Assembly (NCBI GenBank): GCA_001899205.1 | Contig: MKVL01000010.1 | Location: 329,914-393,913 of the forward strand | Reading direction: 5' to 3' | From: Mesorhizobium sp. 65-26 | Lineage (GTDB): Bacteria > Pseudomonadota > Alphaproteobacteria > Rhizobiales > Rhizobiaceae | Length of the DNA stretch: 64,000 nt | Shown: piece after piece, positions 40,756-50,759 of the stretch | Layout: every line of letters begins with the position of its first letter | Position numbering within the stretch: the first letter of the stretch is position 1 | Program-made: the position numbers and the translations under genes | The notes under the pieces: generated by a model | The model's database searches: none | Told to the model about the DNA's origin: nothing | What the model saw: only the letters and a program-made list of their open reading frames with translations

Positions 40756-43700
40756 CTACCAGTTGACCTTCAACCCGACATCGCCTCCGTAGCTCTGCAT
40801 GCCCTTTCCGAATTTGCCGTCGAAGGCGGCGAACATCGAGGTGTTGCCGCTCCAGTTCATCTTCAGGCCGGCATCGACGGCGACGGAGTTTTCGGCGGCC
40901 GCGGCGCCCTGGATGACAAAGGGAAAGCCAGGTGCGGCCTGGAATTCCGGCTTGACCGAGCGGTCCGGCTCGAACTCGTGCACCCAGGCTGCACGGCCCC
41001 ACGCCTGCAGCGACTTGCCGTCCCCTATGCCAACCGTCGTGTCGAGCTGCAGTCCGAGCGAAACCGGCACGGAGAGGATGGTGCGGTCGGCGAAGCTGAG
41101 ACCAAGCGTGCCGCCGCCAAGCGAGGTTTCGTTGAATGCGCCCGTCGACAGCATGGCGAACTGCGCGCCGGCAAATGGGGTGATGGCGCCTTGGCCGACC
41201 GTCTGTCGCCAGCCGGCCTCGATATTGGTGCCGAAGCCGGCGCTCAGGAAATTGCTCTTCCAATGCTCGGCGGCGCCGGCAACCGGGTCGAGCGGCGCGT
41301 TCGAGCCGGGGAGGGTGACATCGCGGTCGACATTGTTGTTGTAGAGGCCGAAGGCGAGCGCGCCGTTGATATAGAACTGGTCCCATTTGCGGGTGAGGTA
41401 GGCGCCGGCCTGACCACCGATGATGTTACCCGATGTCTGGCGGTCGTCGACAGCAAAGGAGGCCGCGGAGCCGCCAAGCGCGAAGCCCATCAGCACATCG
41501 GGGTCGCCTGCGGATTCGAGTCCAGCGGCAAAGTTGCCGCCTCCGTAGACGTTGTCGGCACTGCCCACGGCAGCATTGCCCTTGATCTCGCCGCCATTGC
41601 CGCCGGCGGTCGCCCAGTAGCTCCAGCGCTGTTCATTTGGCTGCAGGGCGTTGAACGGATCTTTCTTGGCCTTCGCGGGCTCGTCATAGGCCTGCGCCGC
41701 TATGGTGCGGTCGGTCGGATCGATACCGAGCCCGGTGCGCCAGAAATCCGCCTGGCGGGTCATCGAATTGAGGAACGTGTCATAGGCGTCGAATTGCGGC
41801 TGCTCGACACCTGAGACGCCTTCGCCCGAGAGCGCATCGTAGACGCCGCCGAGCTGATTGACCGTCGGGACATAGAACAGCGCCGCGGCAATCTTGTTGA
41901 AGCTTGGCGGTGGCGAACCGCTCTGGATCGTATTGACCACGTTGCCGATTACGGTCTCATTCCCGGTCAGCCCGGTGGGGGCGAAGTTGACGTCGACGTT
42001 GAGGACAACGTCGTCGGCATTCGGGTATTTCAGTTCATACTGCGCGACGGCGCTGGGTATTGTGTTGAGCTTCAACCCGTTGGTGGTCACACCTCCGTCA
42101 GCGTGCAGGATGAGGAAATCCTGGCTGCCAGGCTTGGCCGCGCCCGGATCCATGATGTTCACGTCGATGGCCCCGCTCATATCGGCGGCGCCGCTGATGT
42201 TGAACAGGTCCGATGCCGGATCGAGGTCGACGTCGACCTTGTAGGCGCCGGTCGAGGACTGGGTCCAGTTACCGACGAGATTGGTCGTCATGACGTTGCC
42301 GTCGCCGCCCGGCGAGAAATAACCGCTGTCGGCGAACAGGTTGTTGGCGCCGAGTTTGGCGTCGGCGCCGGCATTGAAAGTGGCGCCAGCCAGGTTCGTA
42401 AAGCTGTTCAAACCGGTTCCAAGATCGAAGGAGCCGGTAACGGTGCCGTAGTTGGTGACTGCCTCGTTGCCCCCGCTCGCCAGGATCGCCCAGCCGCCGG
42501 CGGTCCTGCTCGCGGTGGTGATCGTGCCCTTGTTGGTGATCGTGTTGTCGTTGCCGTCCAGCAACCAGACACCGACGCCTGTATGGGTGGCGTCGGTCGC
42601 GCCGCCCATCACCAGGCCGGTGGCGCTGTTCAGGTTGATGGCGATGTCGCCATTGCCTTCGACCGCCTTGCTCTGCGCCACGATTGCATCGGTGCCGGCG
42701 GCATGTGTGACAACCGAGCCCGTGAGATCCACCGTGACGGCGCCGGCGACGCCGAGATAGTTCTGCGTGACGTCCTTCTTGCCACCGTTGCTCTGCGCGA
42801 AGATGCCGATCGAGCCGCTGCCATAAGTGTCGATCGTGCCGGCATAGTCGACATGAACCACGCCAGAGTCGCCGGCGTCGCCATTGCTGCCGACAGCCCA
42901 ATTCGTCACCGTGCTGACACCCGGGATCAGCTCGTTGCCGAGCGTGCCGAGGATGCCGCCGCCGCCGCCGACGGACTGCGCGAAGATGCCGGCCGAGGAC
43001 GTGCCATGGGTGATGATCGCTCCATCGCCCTCGACGGTGACGTCCTTGCCCGAGCCGCCATTGCCGCCGCCTTGCCCAAAGGCAAGGCCGATGCCGAGGT
43101 TGAGTGATGGAATCGGGCCCAGCCCGTTCGCCAGCACGCGGTCGACATTGCCCGCGACACCACCGCCGCCGCCGATCGACTGCGCGAAGATGCCGTTGGA
43201 GGCCGCGCCGAAGGTCTCGATCGTGCCGTTGCCGTTGTTGGTGACATGGACGACGCCGCCGTCGCCGCCGCTGGTGCCCTTGCCGCCGACGCCGATCGTG
43301 CCGGTGGCGCCGATATTGGCCTTGCCGCCAACGCCACCGCCGCCGCCCACCGACTGGGCGAAGATGCCGTTGGAATTGCTGCCTCTGGTGGTGATGTTGC
43401 CGGTGTTGATGACCTCTACCAGACCGCCGGTGCCGGTGCTGCCGCCCTGGCCGCCGACGGCGATGCCAATGTTGCTGTAGATCTTGGTCTTGCCGAACAG
43501 CACATTGGCGATAAGCGCCGCCGGAACCGGGATCAACTGGTCGGTGCCAAGGATGCCGTTGCCACCCGCGCCGCCGCCGCCGCCGACCGACTCCGCGTAG
43601 ATGCCGTCCGACATCGAAGCGTTGGTGATGATGTTGCCGTCATTGGTGACTTTGACGTGGCCGCCATTGCCGGCGCCGCCGCCATCGCCGCCAACCGTCA

Positions 43701-46700
43701 CCGACATGGCGATGTTGGTTTCGGCGCCGGGCGGGGCGTCGCCCTGGCCAACCAGCACGTTGATCGAGTTGGCCCGGCCGCCGATACCGCCGCCGCCGCC
43801 GATCGACTGCGCGAAGATGCCGAAGGCGCTGTTGCCGGTGACGATCTCATTGCCGTCGGCGTCGACCGTGTGGGTGTCCAGGCCCGTCTCGATCGTGCCG
43901 TGATTGTTGACGATCACGTCCTCGCCGTTGCCGGCCGCGCCGCCCGTGCCGCCGACCGCGACCGACATATTGACCGTTTGCGCGGTCTTGCTGGGCGCGT
44001 TCGCCCAGCCGACAACGCCCGTGATGGCGTTACCGCCGTCGCCGCCACCGCCGCCGGCGCTCTGTGCGAAAATGCCGGCGGCATTGTCGGCGTAGGTGCG
44101 GATGCCGGCCCAATTGTTCACCGTAGCCGTCGAACCATCGCCGCCGACGCCGCCGCTACCGCCGACCGTGACGCCGAGGTTCATGTTCAGGATTTCGCTG
44201 TTGTTGATGCCGACATTGACACCCACGGCAAAGCCGCCATCGCCGCCGCCGCCGCCGATCGACTGCGCCCGGATGCCGTCGGCGCCCATCCCGAAGGTGG
44301 TGATCAGGGAATCCGGTACAACGTTGCCGTTTGCGTCCTTGCCTGCGTCGACGATGACGGCGCCGGCCGTCTCGCCCGTGCCGCCGGTGCCGCCGACCGC
44401 AACGGTGATGGTGCCGCCCGGACCAATCGCCATGGAGCCGCTGGCCGCGTAGCCACCCGTGCCGCCGCCGCCGCCGACACTTTGCGCCCAGATGCCATGG
44501 GCATCGGTGCCATAGGTGGTGATATCGCCACCATTGGTGACGTGGACCGTATCGGCGATGCTGCCGTCGCCGCCACCGCCGCCGACCGCGATCGAGACCG
44601 CTACGGTGGGGATTTCGGCTGGATCGGGCGACGCTGTCGCGGTGAAGGCGACCGCCGACCCACCATTGCCGCCACCGCCGCCGACGCTCTGCGCGAAGAT
44701 GCCGTACGCCTTGTCGCCGGAGGTGATGATGTCGCCCTGGTTGTCAACGGTGACGGTGCCGCCATTGCTGCCGCCGCCGCCATGGCCACCGACCGCGGCC
44801 GACACCGCGCCAACCGCGACAGCACCCGAAATCGCGAAACCGCCATTGCCGCCGCCGCCGCCAAGGCTCTGCGCGTTGATGCCGATCGCGCCTGCTCCAT
44901 GGGTGATGATCGTCGAGGCATTGTTGACCGTTACGGCCTTGGCGAGCCCGCCCGTGCCTGCTTCGCCGCCCAGCGTGACAGACATGGCTACCGCGCCCAG
45001 CGTGCCGCCGCCGGCAAAGCCGCCATTGCCGCCGCCGCCGCCGACGCTCTGCGCGAAGATGCCGTAGGATTGCAGGCCGAAGGTCTCGATCGTGCCGCCC
45101 GTGGTGTTGACGGTGACGATATCGCCGTCACCGGCCACGCCACCCTTGCCGCCCATGGCAAGGCCGAAATTGAAAGCGCCGCCGGCGCTGACCGCAACCG
45201 AACCGCCGCCATCGCCGCCGCCGCCGCCGACGCTCTGCGCGAAGATGCCGTAGGCACTGTTGCCCTGGGTGGTGATGTCGCCCTTGTAGTTTACGGTTAC
45301 ATCCTTGGCGTCGCCGCCGGGACCTCCCGAGCCGCCGAGCGCAAAGCTGATTCCGGCGCCGGTGCCAGTGCCGCCGGCAACAGCCACGGCAAGCCCGCCG
45401 CGGCCGCCGCCGCCGCCGACCGACTGGGCGAAGACGCCATAGGCCTTGTTGCCGGTGACAACCAACTGGCCGTCGACGATGGTTCGGGTACCGGTATCGA
45501 TCTCGGATCGAGCCAGGCCCGTGAGATCGCCAGGTGTCGTGACCTGGTTGACCACGACCGATCCGCCGTCGCCGCCTTTTTCGCCAGAGCCGCCGATGGC
45601 GATCGCGACGGTTTCGCCGACCGTATACGAGCCGCCGCCATTGCCGCCGCCACCGCCAAGCGACTGGGCAAGGATGCCGACCGAATTGTCGCCGCTGGTG
45701 GTGAGGTGACCAGACGAGTCGACGGTGACGTTCAAGCCGTTGCCGCCGCCGCCGCCAGACCCGCCGATGGAAAACAGCCCGCCCGCCGAGCCGCCATCGC
45801 CGCCACCGCCGCCGATCGACTCCGCCTGGATCGCTGTGCCAGCGGTGGTGATGGTGCCGCTATTGGTGACGGTGACCGTACCGCCGTCGCTGGTCGAGGA
45901 GCCCTTGCCGCCGATGGCGACCAAGCCGCCTGAATCGCCGCCATTGCCGCCGCCGCCGCCGATCGACTGGGCGAAAATACCGCGTGCCTTGGGGCCGGTG
46001 GTGATCAGCGTGCCGTCATTGGTAACAGTCACCGACCCGCCGGCGCCGCCCGTGCTGCCCTCGCCGCCGATAGCAACCAGTCCGCCGCTGCCCGAGCCAT
46101 TGCCGCCGCCGCCGCCGATCGATTGTGCCACGATCGCATCCGCGCCGACATCCTTGATGGTCGGGCCCAGATCGGTGACGTTGGTGTCCGTGCCGCCGTA
46201 TGTCGTAATATTCGCGTGGTTGTTGACGATCACGGTCTTGCCGTCGCCACCGGAGCCGGCGTTACCGCCAATGGCGACGAGGCCTCCTGCTCCGCCGGCG
46301 TCGCCACCGCCGCCGCCGATCGACTGCGCCAGGATGCCGAAGGCGCCGACGCCATAGGTGGTGATGTTGCCGCCGGCATTGTTGTTGACAGTCACCGTAT
46401 TGCCGGTGCCTCCACCGGAGCCGAGGCTACCTTTGAGGGCGACGATGCCGCCGGCATCGCCGGCATTGCCGCCGCTACCGCCGAGCGACTGCGCCCAGAT
46501 GCCATAGGACCGCGCGCCCATTGTCTCGATGACCCCGGTATTGGTCACGGTGACTGTCCCACCGTTGCCGCCAGCGGAAGCCGAACCGGGCTCGCCGACG
46601 ATGCCGAAGCTGTCGCCGCCCGCGCCGCCACCGCCGCCGATCGACTGGGCAAAGATGCCGACCGATTTGTCCTGGTTGGTGGTGATCTGGCCGCTGTTGG

Positions 46701-47646
46701 TGACGATGACGGTGCCGCCGGTTGTCGGCGGGCCGCCCGCGCCGCCTTGGGCGAGGATATAGCCGTCACCGCCGGCGCCGCCCTGGCCTCCCTTGCTCAT
46801 CACGAAGATGCCATCGGCTCCGACCGCGTCGGTGGTGATCGTCGCTGCCGAGGTAAGGGTGATGTCGCCGCCCTGGCCGGCGGCGCCGCCCTGGCGAGCC
46901 TTCTGATTGCCGTAGGAGTCGCCACCCTTGCCGCCATCGCCGCCGACGCTGGCGATCTCCACCGCTGCCTTGCCGGCCTGGCTGGAACTGTAGCTGGTGC
47001 CCAAAGCCAGCGTATCGTTGATCGTCGGCCCATTGCCGCCCGGCTGGCCGTCGGAACCGCTCACGCCGATGGTCAGGCTGCCCAGAATGCCGAAGTCGAT
47101 CTCTATCCCGTAAGCATTCGAGCCGCCCGAACCGTTGGTACCGGTTTGTCGGTCGACAAAGCGCACGTCATTGCCCTGGGTCACCGTGCCGCCGGTGCCC
47201 GACGCCCCGGCGCCGCCCCCCGCTGTCGGAACGTTGAGCTGATAGGTGTTGAGCGTGGTTTGAGGATGGCCGGAATCGGTCTCGTTCTCCACCACTATGC
47301 CGGTGTAGTAGTCGGTGCCGTTCACCGTCGTCTTTGTATAGGAGAGGACCTTGTAGGTCTTTCCTCCGGAAACGTAGGTGGTGTTGATCGCGGGCGGATC
47401 GACGATAACGGCATTATACGTGGTCGTGCCGCCGGAGGTCACCTTTGTGACCACCCAGCCATTGGGCGGCGACGGGACCTGGAAAACGGTCTCGAACTGT
47501 TGGGTGCCGGGGTTGTACACCGTGTCGGCGAGGGCGCTGCCTATTGGCAGAAGCAGCGCCGAGCCGGTCAGCAGCCCAAACACGCTCGACCGGGCAGACC
47601 GGCGAAGAGCCTTCAGCCCAATTCCGGACACACCGACATTCTTCAT
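40756..47646 (-). CDS. giant autotransporter with glycine-rich repeat passenger
   Basis: A 2296-residue secreted adhesin-like protein. The extended signal peptide is about 41 residues and ends LLPIGSALADT. A passenger of about 1700 residues carries 22 copies of an A(Q/E)S motif, most as GIFAQSxGGGGGxGG, every 55-90 residues, within units that include TVTVTNxGxITTxG beta-helix-like strands. A linker follows, then a C-terminal autotransporter barrel from about 1990 (QRWSYWATAGGNGGEIKGNA) ending VGLKVNW with an aromatic terminal residue, as outer-membrane proteins need. No protease or lipase motif was seen. Likely roles are adhesion, biofilm or surface masking. Confidence 0.93.
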   Translation of the reverse strand: MKNVGVSGIGLKALRRSARSSVFGLLTGSALLLPIGSALADTVYNPGTQQFETVFQVPSPPNGWVVTKVTSGGTTTYNAVIVDPPAINTTYVSGGKTYKVLSYTKTTVNGTDYYTGIVVENETDSGHPQTTLNTYQLNVPTAGGGAGASGTGGTVTQGNDVRFVDRQTGTNGSGGSNAYGIEIDFGILGSLTIGVSGSDGQPGGNGPTINDTLALGTSYSSSQAGKAAVEIASVGGDGGKGGDSYGNQKARQGGAAGQGGDITLTSAATITTDAVGADGIFVMSKGGQGGAGGDGYILAQGGAGGPPTTGGTVIVTNSGQITTNQDKSVGIFAQSIGGGGGAGGDSFGIVGEPGSASAGGNGGTVTVTNTGVIETMGARSYGIWAQSLGGSGGNAGDAGGIVALKGSLGSGGGTGNTVTVNNNAGGNITTYGVGAFGILAQSIGGGGGDAGGAGGLVAIGGNAGSGGDGKTVIVNNHANITTYGGTDTNVTDLGPTIKDVGADAIVAQSIGGGGGNGSGSGGLVAIGGEGSTGGAGGSVTVTNDGTLITTGPKARGIFAQSIGGGGGNGGDSGGLVAIGGKGSSTSDGGTVTVTNSGTITTAGTAIQAESIGGGGGDGGSAGGLFSIGGSGGGGGNGLNVTVDSSGHLTTSGDNSVGILAQSLGGGGGNGGGSYTVGETVAIAIGGSGEKGGDGGSVVVNQVTTPGDLTGLARSEIDTGTRTIVDGQLVVTGNKAYGVFAQSVGGGGGRGGLAVAVAGGTGTGAGISFALGGSGGPGGDAKDVTVNYKGDITTQGNSAYGIFAQSVGGGGGDGGGSVAVSAGGAFNFGLAMGGKGGVAGDGDIVTVNTTGGTIETFGLQSYGIFAQSVGGGGGNGGFAGGGTLGAVAMSVTLGGEAGTGGLAKAVTVNNASTIITHGAGAIGINAQSLGGGGGNGGFAISGAVAVGAVSAAVGGHGGGGSNGGTVTVDNQGDIITSGDKAYGIFAQSVGGGGGNGGSAVAFTATASPDPAEIPTVAVSIAVGGGGGDGSIADTVHVTNGGDITTYGTDAHGIWAQSVGGGGGTGGYAASGSMAIGPGGTITVAVGGTGGTGETAGAVIVDAGKDANGNVVPDSLITTFGMGADGIRAQSIGGGGGDGGFAVGVNVGINNSEILNMNLGVTVGGSGGVGGDGSTATVNNWAGIRTYADNAAGIFAQSAGGGGGDGGNAITGVVGWANAPSKTAQTVNMSVAVGGTGGAAGNGEDVIVNNHGTIETGLDTHTVDADGNEIVTGNSAFGIFAQSIGGGGGIGGRANSINVLVGQGDAPPGAETNIAMSVTVGGDGGGAGNGGHVKVTNDGNIITNASMSDGIYAESVGGGGGAGGNGILGTDQLIPVPAALIANVLFGKTKIYSNIGIAVGGQGGSTGTGGLVEVINTGNITTRGSNSNGIFAQSVGGGGGVGGKANIGATGTIGVGGKGTSGGDGGVVHVTNNGNGTIETFGAASNGIFAQSIGGGGGVAGNVDRVLANGLGPIPSLNLGIGLAFGQGGGNGGSGKDVTVEGDGAIITHGTSSAGIFAQSVGGGGGILGTLGNELIPGVSTVTNWAVGSNGDAGDSGVVHVDYAGTIDTYGSGSIGIFAQSNGGKKDVTQNYLGVAGAVTVDLTGSVVTHAAGTDAIVAQSKAVEGNGDIAINLNSATGLVMGGATDATHTGVGVWLLDGNDNTITNKGTITTASRTAGGWAILASGGNEAVTNYGTVTGSFDLGTGLNSFTNLAGATFNAGADAKLGANNLFADSGYFSPGGDGNVMTTNLVGNWTQSSTGAYKVDVDLDPASDLFNISGAADMSGAIDVNIMDPGAAKPGSQDFLILHADGGVTTNGLKLNTIPSAVAQYELKYPNADDVVLNVDVNFAPTGLTGNETVIGNVVNTIQSGSPPPSFNKIAAALFYVPTVNQLGGVYDALSGEGVSGVEQPQFDAYDTFLNSMTRQADFWRTGLGIDPTDRTIAAQAYDEPAKAKKDPFNALQPNEQRWSYWATAGGNGGEIKGNAAVGSADNVYGGGNFAAGLESAGDPDVLMGFALGGSAASFAVDDRQTSGNIIGGQAGAYLTRKWDQFYINGALAFGLYNNNVDRDVTLPGSNAPLDPVAGAAEHWKSNFLSAGFGTNIEAGWRQTVGQGAITPFAGAQFAMLSTGAFNETSLGGGTLGLSFADRTILSVPVSLGLQLDTTVGIGDGKSLQAWGRAAWVHEFEPDRSVKPEFQAAPGFPFVIQGAAAAENSVAVDAGLKMNWSGNTSMFAAFDGKFGKGMQSYGGDVGLKVNW
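42660..46670 (-). repeat. repeat array in the autotransporter passenger
   Basis: About 22 imperfect repeats spaced roughly 160-260 bp encode xGIFAQS(V/I)GGGGGxGG. At DNA level each has a GGCGGCGGCGGC-type run on the coding strand (GCCGCCGCC on the plus strand). The units differ in length and sequence between the conserved cores, unlike a CRISPR array or tandem satellite. Confidence 0.85.
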
Positions 47647-47968
47647 TGCCCAGTCGCCCCCTGACCCCTGGGGAGCTCCAATTCGGCTGAAGCCGGGGCG
47701 AGGCTTGCCGACGGCAGCCTGCTGGCGGGTTCACGCGCGGCGGGTTCTCCCATTCCATGCGTATCTGATTTGCACGGTTTTCCGATCTGACTTTTTCTGG
47801 GTGAATCCTGTTCCTCACGCGAAGGTGAATGCTGGCCATTCGCGCCGAGGTCCGCAATCGCCGCCCGTCGGCCGCCAGGAAAAAGTCGTTCGTGAAGAAC
47901 GTGGAAGGCTTTGTTTTGCCGCATTTGCGCGCGGCCAGATGTTCCCATCTGGCTGCAAAATGCTCCGG
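47647..47968. other. 322-bp gene-free region before the autotransporter
   Basis: This region lies upstream of the autotransporter start (minus strand) and downstream of the L,D-transpeptidase stop. A short AT-richer part (GACTTTTTCTGGGTGA near 47790) could hold the autotransporter promoter, but no clear -35/-10 pair or terminator could be defined. Short frames in it are not protein-like. Confidence 0.4.
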
Positions 47969-48934
47969 TTAAGGCCCCGTGCAGATCGGGATCGGCTGCG
48001 GCGGGGGCGCCGGATGGTCCTGCTTGTACTGGGCGATCAGCGGCTCCAGCGTCTTCTTCGGCCAGAATTTCGGCGCGCCGATCTGCTTGAGGCACGAAGC
48101 ATTCCAGTAGCTGCCGCCATGTCCGGCGGCGGCGATGTCACGCGATTCCGGATAGATGTAGAGCGTGGTGGGGTTGCCCTTCATCATCGGGATGATCTCG
48201 GCGGCATCCTGCGCCGACCAGCTCGTGCAGCCGTTGCTGCGTCCGCCGGCATAGTCCACCAGCTTGCCGAACAGCACATAGCCTTGCCTGTCGGCATAGG
48301 GGCTACCCGGCTTCTTGCGCTTGCACATGCCTTTCAGCACCTGGGCGGCGTGGCCGCCGATCAGGCGCTCGCGGGCGTTGGCCGTCTCGCCTTCGCCGTC
48401 GAACTGGATGAAGGTGCGCTGCAGGATGGCGTCCTGCCTTGCGGCGTTGCGGTAATAGCCCTTGAAGGAGGTCTTGGTGTCGGCGGTGATGTAGCCGCCG
48501 CCCATGGTCAGCTCCGAATCCTGGGCGTTGCCGAAATTCTTCACGCATTGGCGACCGTTGGAGAAATCGACGACGCCCTTGAGGTTGCGCCCGGCGCCAT
48601 GCCCGGAGGGAACCGCGCGGAACAGCTGCTTTGCCTCGCAGATGATGTAGTAGCGGCGACCCAGCTGCCCGCCGCCGAGATCGCCGGGGCGCGTGGCGTC
48701 CATGGCGAAGTAGCAGGGGTTGCGCACCGTGCCGTCGCTGGACTTCCTCTCATAGAGCGCGCGCGCCCGCTCCAGCACGACCCGCGAGATCTGGCCGTCG
48801 GCGTCGCCGACATGAGCCTGCAGCCAGGGCGGTACCTGGGCCGAGGCGCCGGCGGCAGAGGCCGGCAGGGCCTGCGCCATGAGCAGAAGGCCGATCGTGT
48901 TCAGGATTGCCAGAAGAATGGTTCTCAACCGCAC
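47969..48934 (-). CDS. murein L,D-transpeptidase-like (YkuD_2 family) secreted protein
   Basis: A 321-residue protein with a signal peptide (RTILLAILNTIGLLLMAQAL, cleavage near ASAAG). The catalytic-domain pattern fits the YkuD_2 family: VVDFSNGRQCVKNFGNAQDS, then FDGEGETANARERLIGGHAA, then the active-site GGRSNGCTSWSAQDAAEIIP with the nucleophile Cys and preceding Ser, and LYIYPESRDI. The start is taken as GTG at 48932-48934 with GGGAAG upstream, which puts the signal peptide first; an ATG at 48994 gives 20 extra residues. It would cross-link or modify peptidoglycan in the periplasm. Confidence 0.8.
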   Translation of the reverse strand: MRLRTILLAILNTIGLLLMAQALPASAAGASAQVPPWLQAHVGDADGQISRVVLERARALYERKSSDGTVRNPCYFAMDATRPGDLGGGQLGRRYYIICEAKQLFRAVPSGHGAGRNLKGVVDFSNGRQCVKNFGNAQDSELTMGGGYITADTKTSFKGYYRNAARQDAILQRTFIQFDGEGETANARERLIGGHAAQVLKGMCKRKKPGSPYADRQGYVLFGKLVDYAGGRSNGCTSWSAQDAAEIIPMMKGNPTTLYIYPESRDIAAAGHGGSYWNASCLKQIGAPKFWPKKTLEPLIAQYKQDHPAPPPQPIPICTGP

Positions 48935-49080
48935 CGGACAAGCTTCCCGTCGTCTGCACCCGCCGCCGGAGCCCGGCGCCAGGGCGCGAATCACCTAGTG
49001 TCTTTCATAAATCGCGGCGCGCGGCTCCGCGACACACATCTTGTTTAGCGTGACGTGGAGATAAGGGGAGGTGGGGCTGC

Positions 49081-50589
49081 TCAGAACGCCAGGCTGCCCT
49101 GTTCGGCCTGCTCAGGCGCGTCGGGGTTGCCGGCGGCGGTGGCCCAGGCGAGTTCCACCAGCGTAATGGTGCGCTTGCCGGTGCCGTCGACCTGGCAGAC
49201 GATCAGGCCCTGTTCCTCGATATAGTCGAGCAGGCGGCGGGCGCGGCGCAGCGAGTGCGTGCCGTAGGCGCGGGCGATCGCCGCGTCGCTGGGGCAGGGG
49301 CGGCCTTCCTTGGCGGCGCGGGCGATCATCATGAACACGCCCTGCATGTCCTCCGGCAGCAGCGAGGCGCGCACGGAGACGTCCCGCCATGCCTCGTCCT
49401 CGGCGATGTTGGAGCCGAGGCCGGCGCGGGCGCGCGTCAGCATGCGGCGGAATTCGGGGAGATCGGGCACCGCTGATCCCAAGCCCTCGATGCGGCAGCG
49501 CACGGTGAATTCCTGGTAGAGCTGGCCGATGACGCGGAAGCCGGCGTCGGGCTCCGCCAGCACGGCGGCGAGAACACGGTCCATGCGCTCGCGCCGCTCG
49601 GCCAGGTCCTCGGCGCTGGGCTGGTCTTCGGCCGGCTCGGGGCGCAACTCCATCGGCGTCGACTTGGCCGCCATGAGCTGGTCGAGCAGGTCGGGCGACG
49701 GGGTGGTGCGGCGCGGCGCGCGGGTTGGCTCGGGCGGCGGAGCGGCAAGCACGATGGCGCGCGCGGCTTCGGGCGAGGCCTCCGGCAGTGGCAGCAGCCT
49801 TGGCGTGGCGTTGCGCGGGCTGGTGTCGGTCGGGCCGATGCGCAGGCCGAGCGGCCGGCGCGACAGGGCCGGACCCAGCGCCATGAACTGGCCGCGCTCC
49901 AGGTCACGGAAGGATTCGGCCTGCCTGCGCTCCATGCCGAGCAGGTCGGCGGCGCGCGCCATGTCGATGTCGAGGAAGGTGCGGCCCATCAGGAAATTCG
50001 AGGCTTCCGCCGCGACGTTCTTGGCAAGCTTGGCCAGGCGCTGCGTGGCGATGATGCCGGCGAGACCACGCTTGCGGCCGCGGCACATCAGGTTGGTCAT
50101 GGCGCCGAGCGAGAGTTTTCGCGCTTCGTCCGACACCTCGCCGGCGACGGCGGGGGCAAAGAGCTGCGCCTCGTCGACCACGACCAGCATCGGATACCAG
50201 TGGTCGCGCGCCGTGTCGAAAAGACCGCCGAGGAAGGCGGCCGCGCGGCGCATCTGGTTCTCGGCGTCCAGCCCCTCGAGGTTGAGCACGGTGGAGATGC
50301 GATGGATGCGGGCCCGCTCGCCCGCCACCTGCAGGCCGCGCTCGGTGTGCTCCTCGGCGTCGATCACCAGATGGCCGAAGCGATCGGCGAGCGTGACGAA
50401 GTCGCCCTCGGGGTCGATGATGGCCTGCTGCACCCAGGGCGCGCTCTGTTCCAGCAGGCGGCGCAGCAGATGTGACTTGCCGGACCCGGAATTGCCCTGC
50501 ACCAGCAGGCGGGTCGCCAGCAGTTCCTCAAGATCCAGCGCCGCCGGCGTTCCGGCCGACGTATTGCCCATCTCGATCGCTACGGTCAT
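49081..50589 (-). CDS. HerA/DUF87-type ATP-binding protein
   Basis: A 502-residue P-loop ATPase: Walker A LVQGNSGSGKSHLLRRLLEQ, Walker B PMLVVVDEAQLFAP, and a conserved RGRKRGLAGIIATQRLAKLA arginine-rich stretch resembling HerA/FtsK-like helicases. After the ATPase core (about residues 30-260) a proline-rich linker (PPPEPTRAPRRTTPSPD) joins a helical C-terminal region that may contain a winged helix (LRRARRLLDYIEEQGLIVCQ). No NurA nuclease partner or defence gene is next to it, so the role is unknown. Confidence 0.87.
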   Translation of the reverse strand: MTVAIEMGNTSAGTPAALDLEELLATRLLVQGNSGSGKSHLLRRLLEQSAPWVQQAIIDPEGDFVTLADRFGHLVIDAEEHTERGLQVAGERARIHRISTVLNLEGLDAENQMRRAAAFLGGLFDTARDHWYPMLVVVDEAQLFAPAVAGEVSDEARKLSLGAMTNLMCRGRKRGLAGIIATQRLAKLAKNVAAEASNFLMGRTFLDIDMARAADLLGMERRQAESFRDLERGQFMALGPALSRRPLGLRIGPTDTSPRNATPRLLPLPEASPEAARAIVLAAPPPEPTRAPRRTTPSPDLLDQLMAAKSTPMELRPEPAEDQPSAEDLAERRERMDRVLAAVLAEPDAGFRVIGQLYQEFTVRCRIEGLGSAVPDLPEFRRMLTRARAGLGSNIAEDEAWRDVSVRASLLPEDMQGVFMMIARAAKEGRPCPSDAAIARAYGTHSLRRARRLLDYIEEQGLIVCQVDGTGKRTITLVELAWATAAGNPDAPEQAEQGSLAF

Positions 50590-50759
50590 CTCTCGACTGG
50601 TGTCATATCAGGACTCAGGGGAAGCTTTTCGCCCGCAGGGCTTATCAACCCCCACGCGCCACGTCGAGGATTTGGCGCCGGCTGTCCCCGGATAGTGGGC
50701 AGGCTGTGGAACGAATGATCACCCGGTGGTGCTTTCGTGACGCACCCCGGCGGCTCCCT

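Noticed and set aside
43246-45933. A plus-strand frame of nearly 900 codons opposite the autotransporter, with other long plus-strand frames nearby
   Set aside because: It mirrors the GC-rich third-codon pattern of the minus-strand autotransporter. The translation is low-complexity (DAAAIADRDGA-like) with no signal peptide, family motif or ribosome binding site.
42660-46670. Evenly spaced repeats that could look like a CRISPR array
   Set aside because: The repeats are imperfect, in frame and encode a conserved protein motif; the intervals are long and protein-coding, and no cas genes are near.
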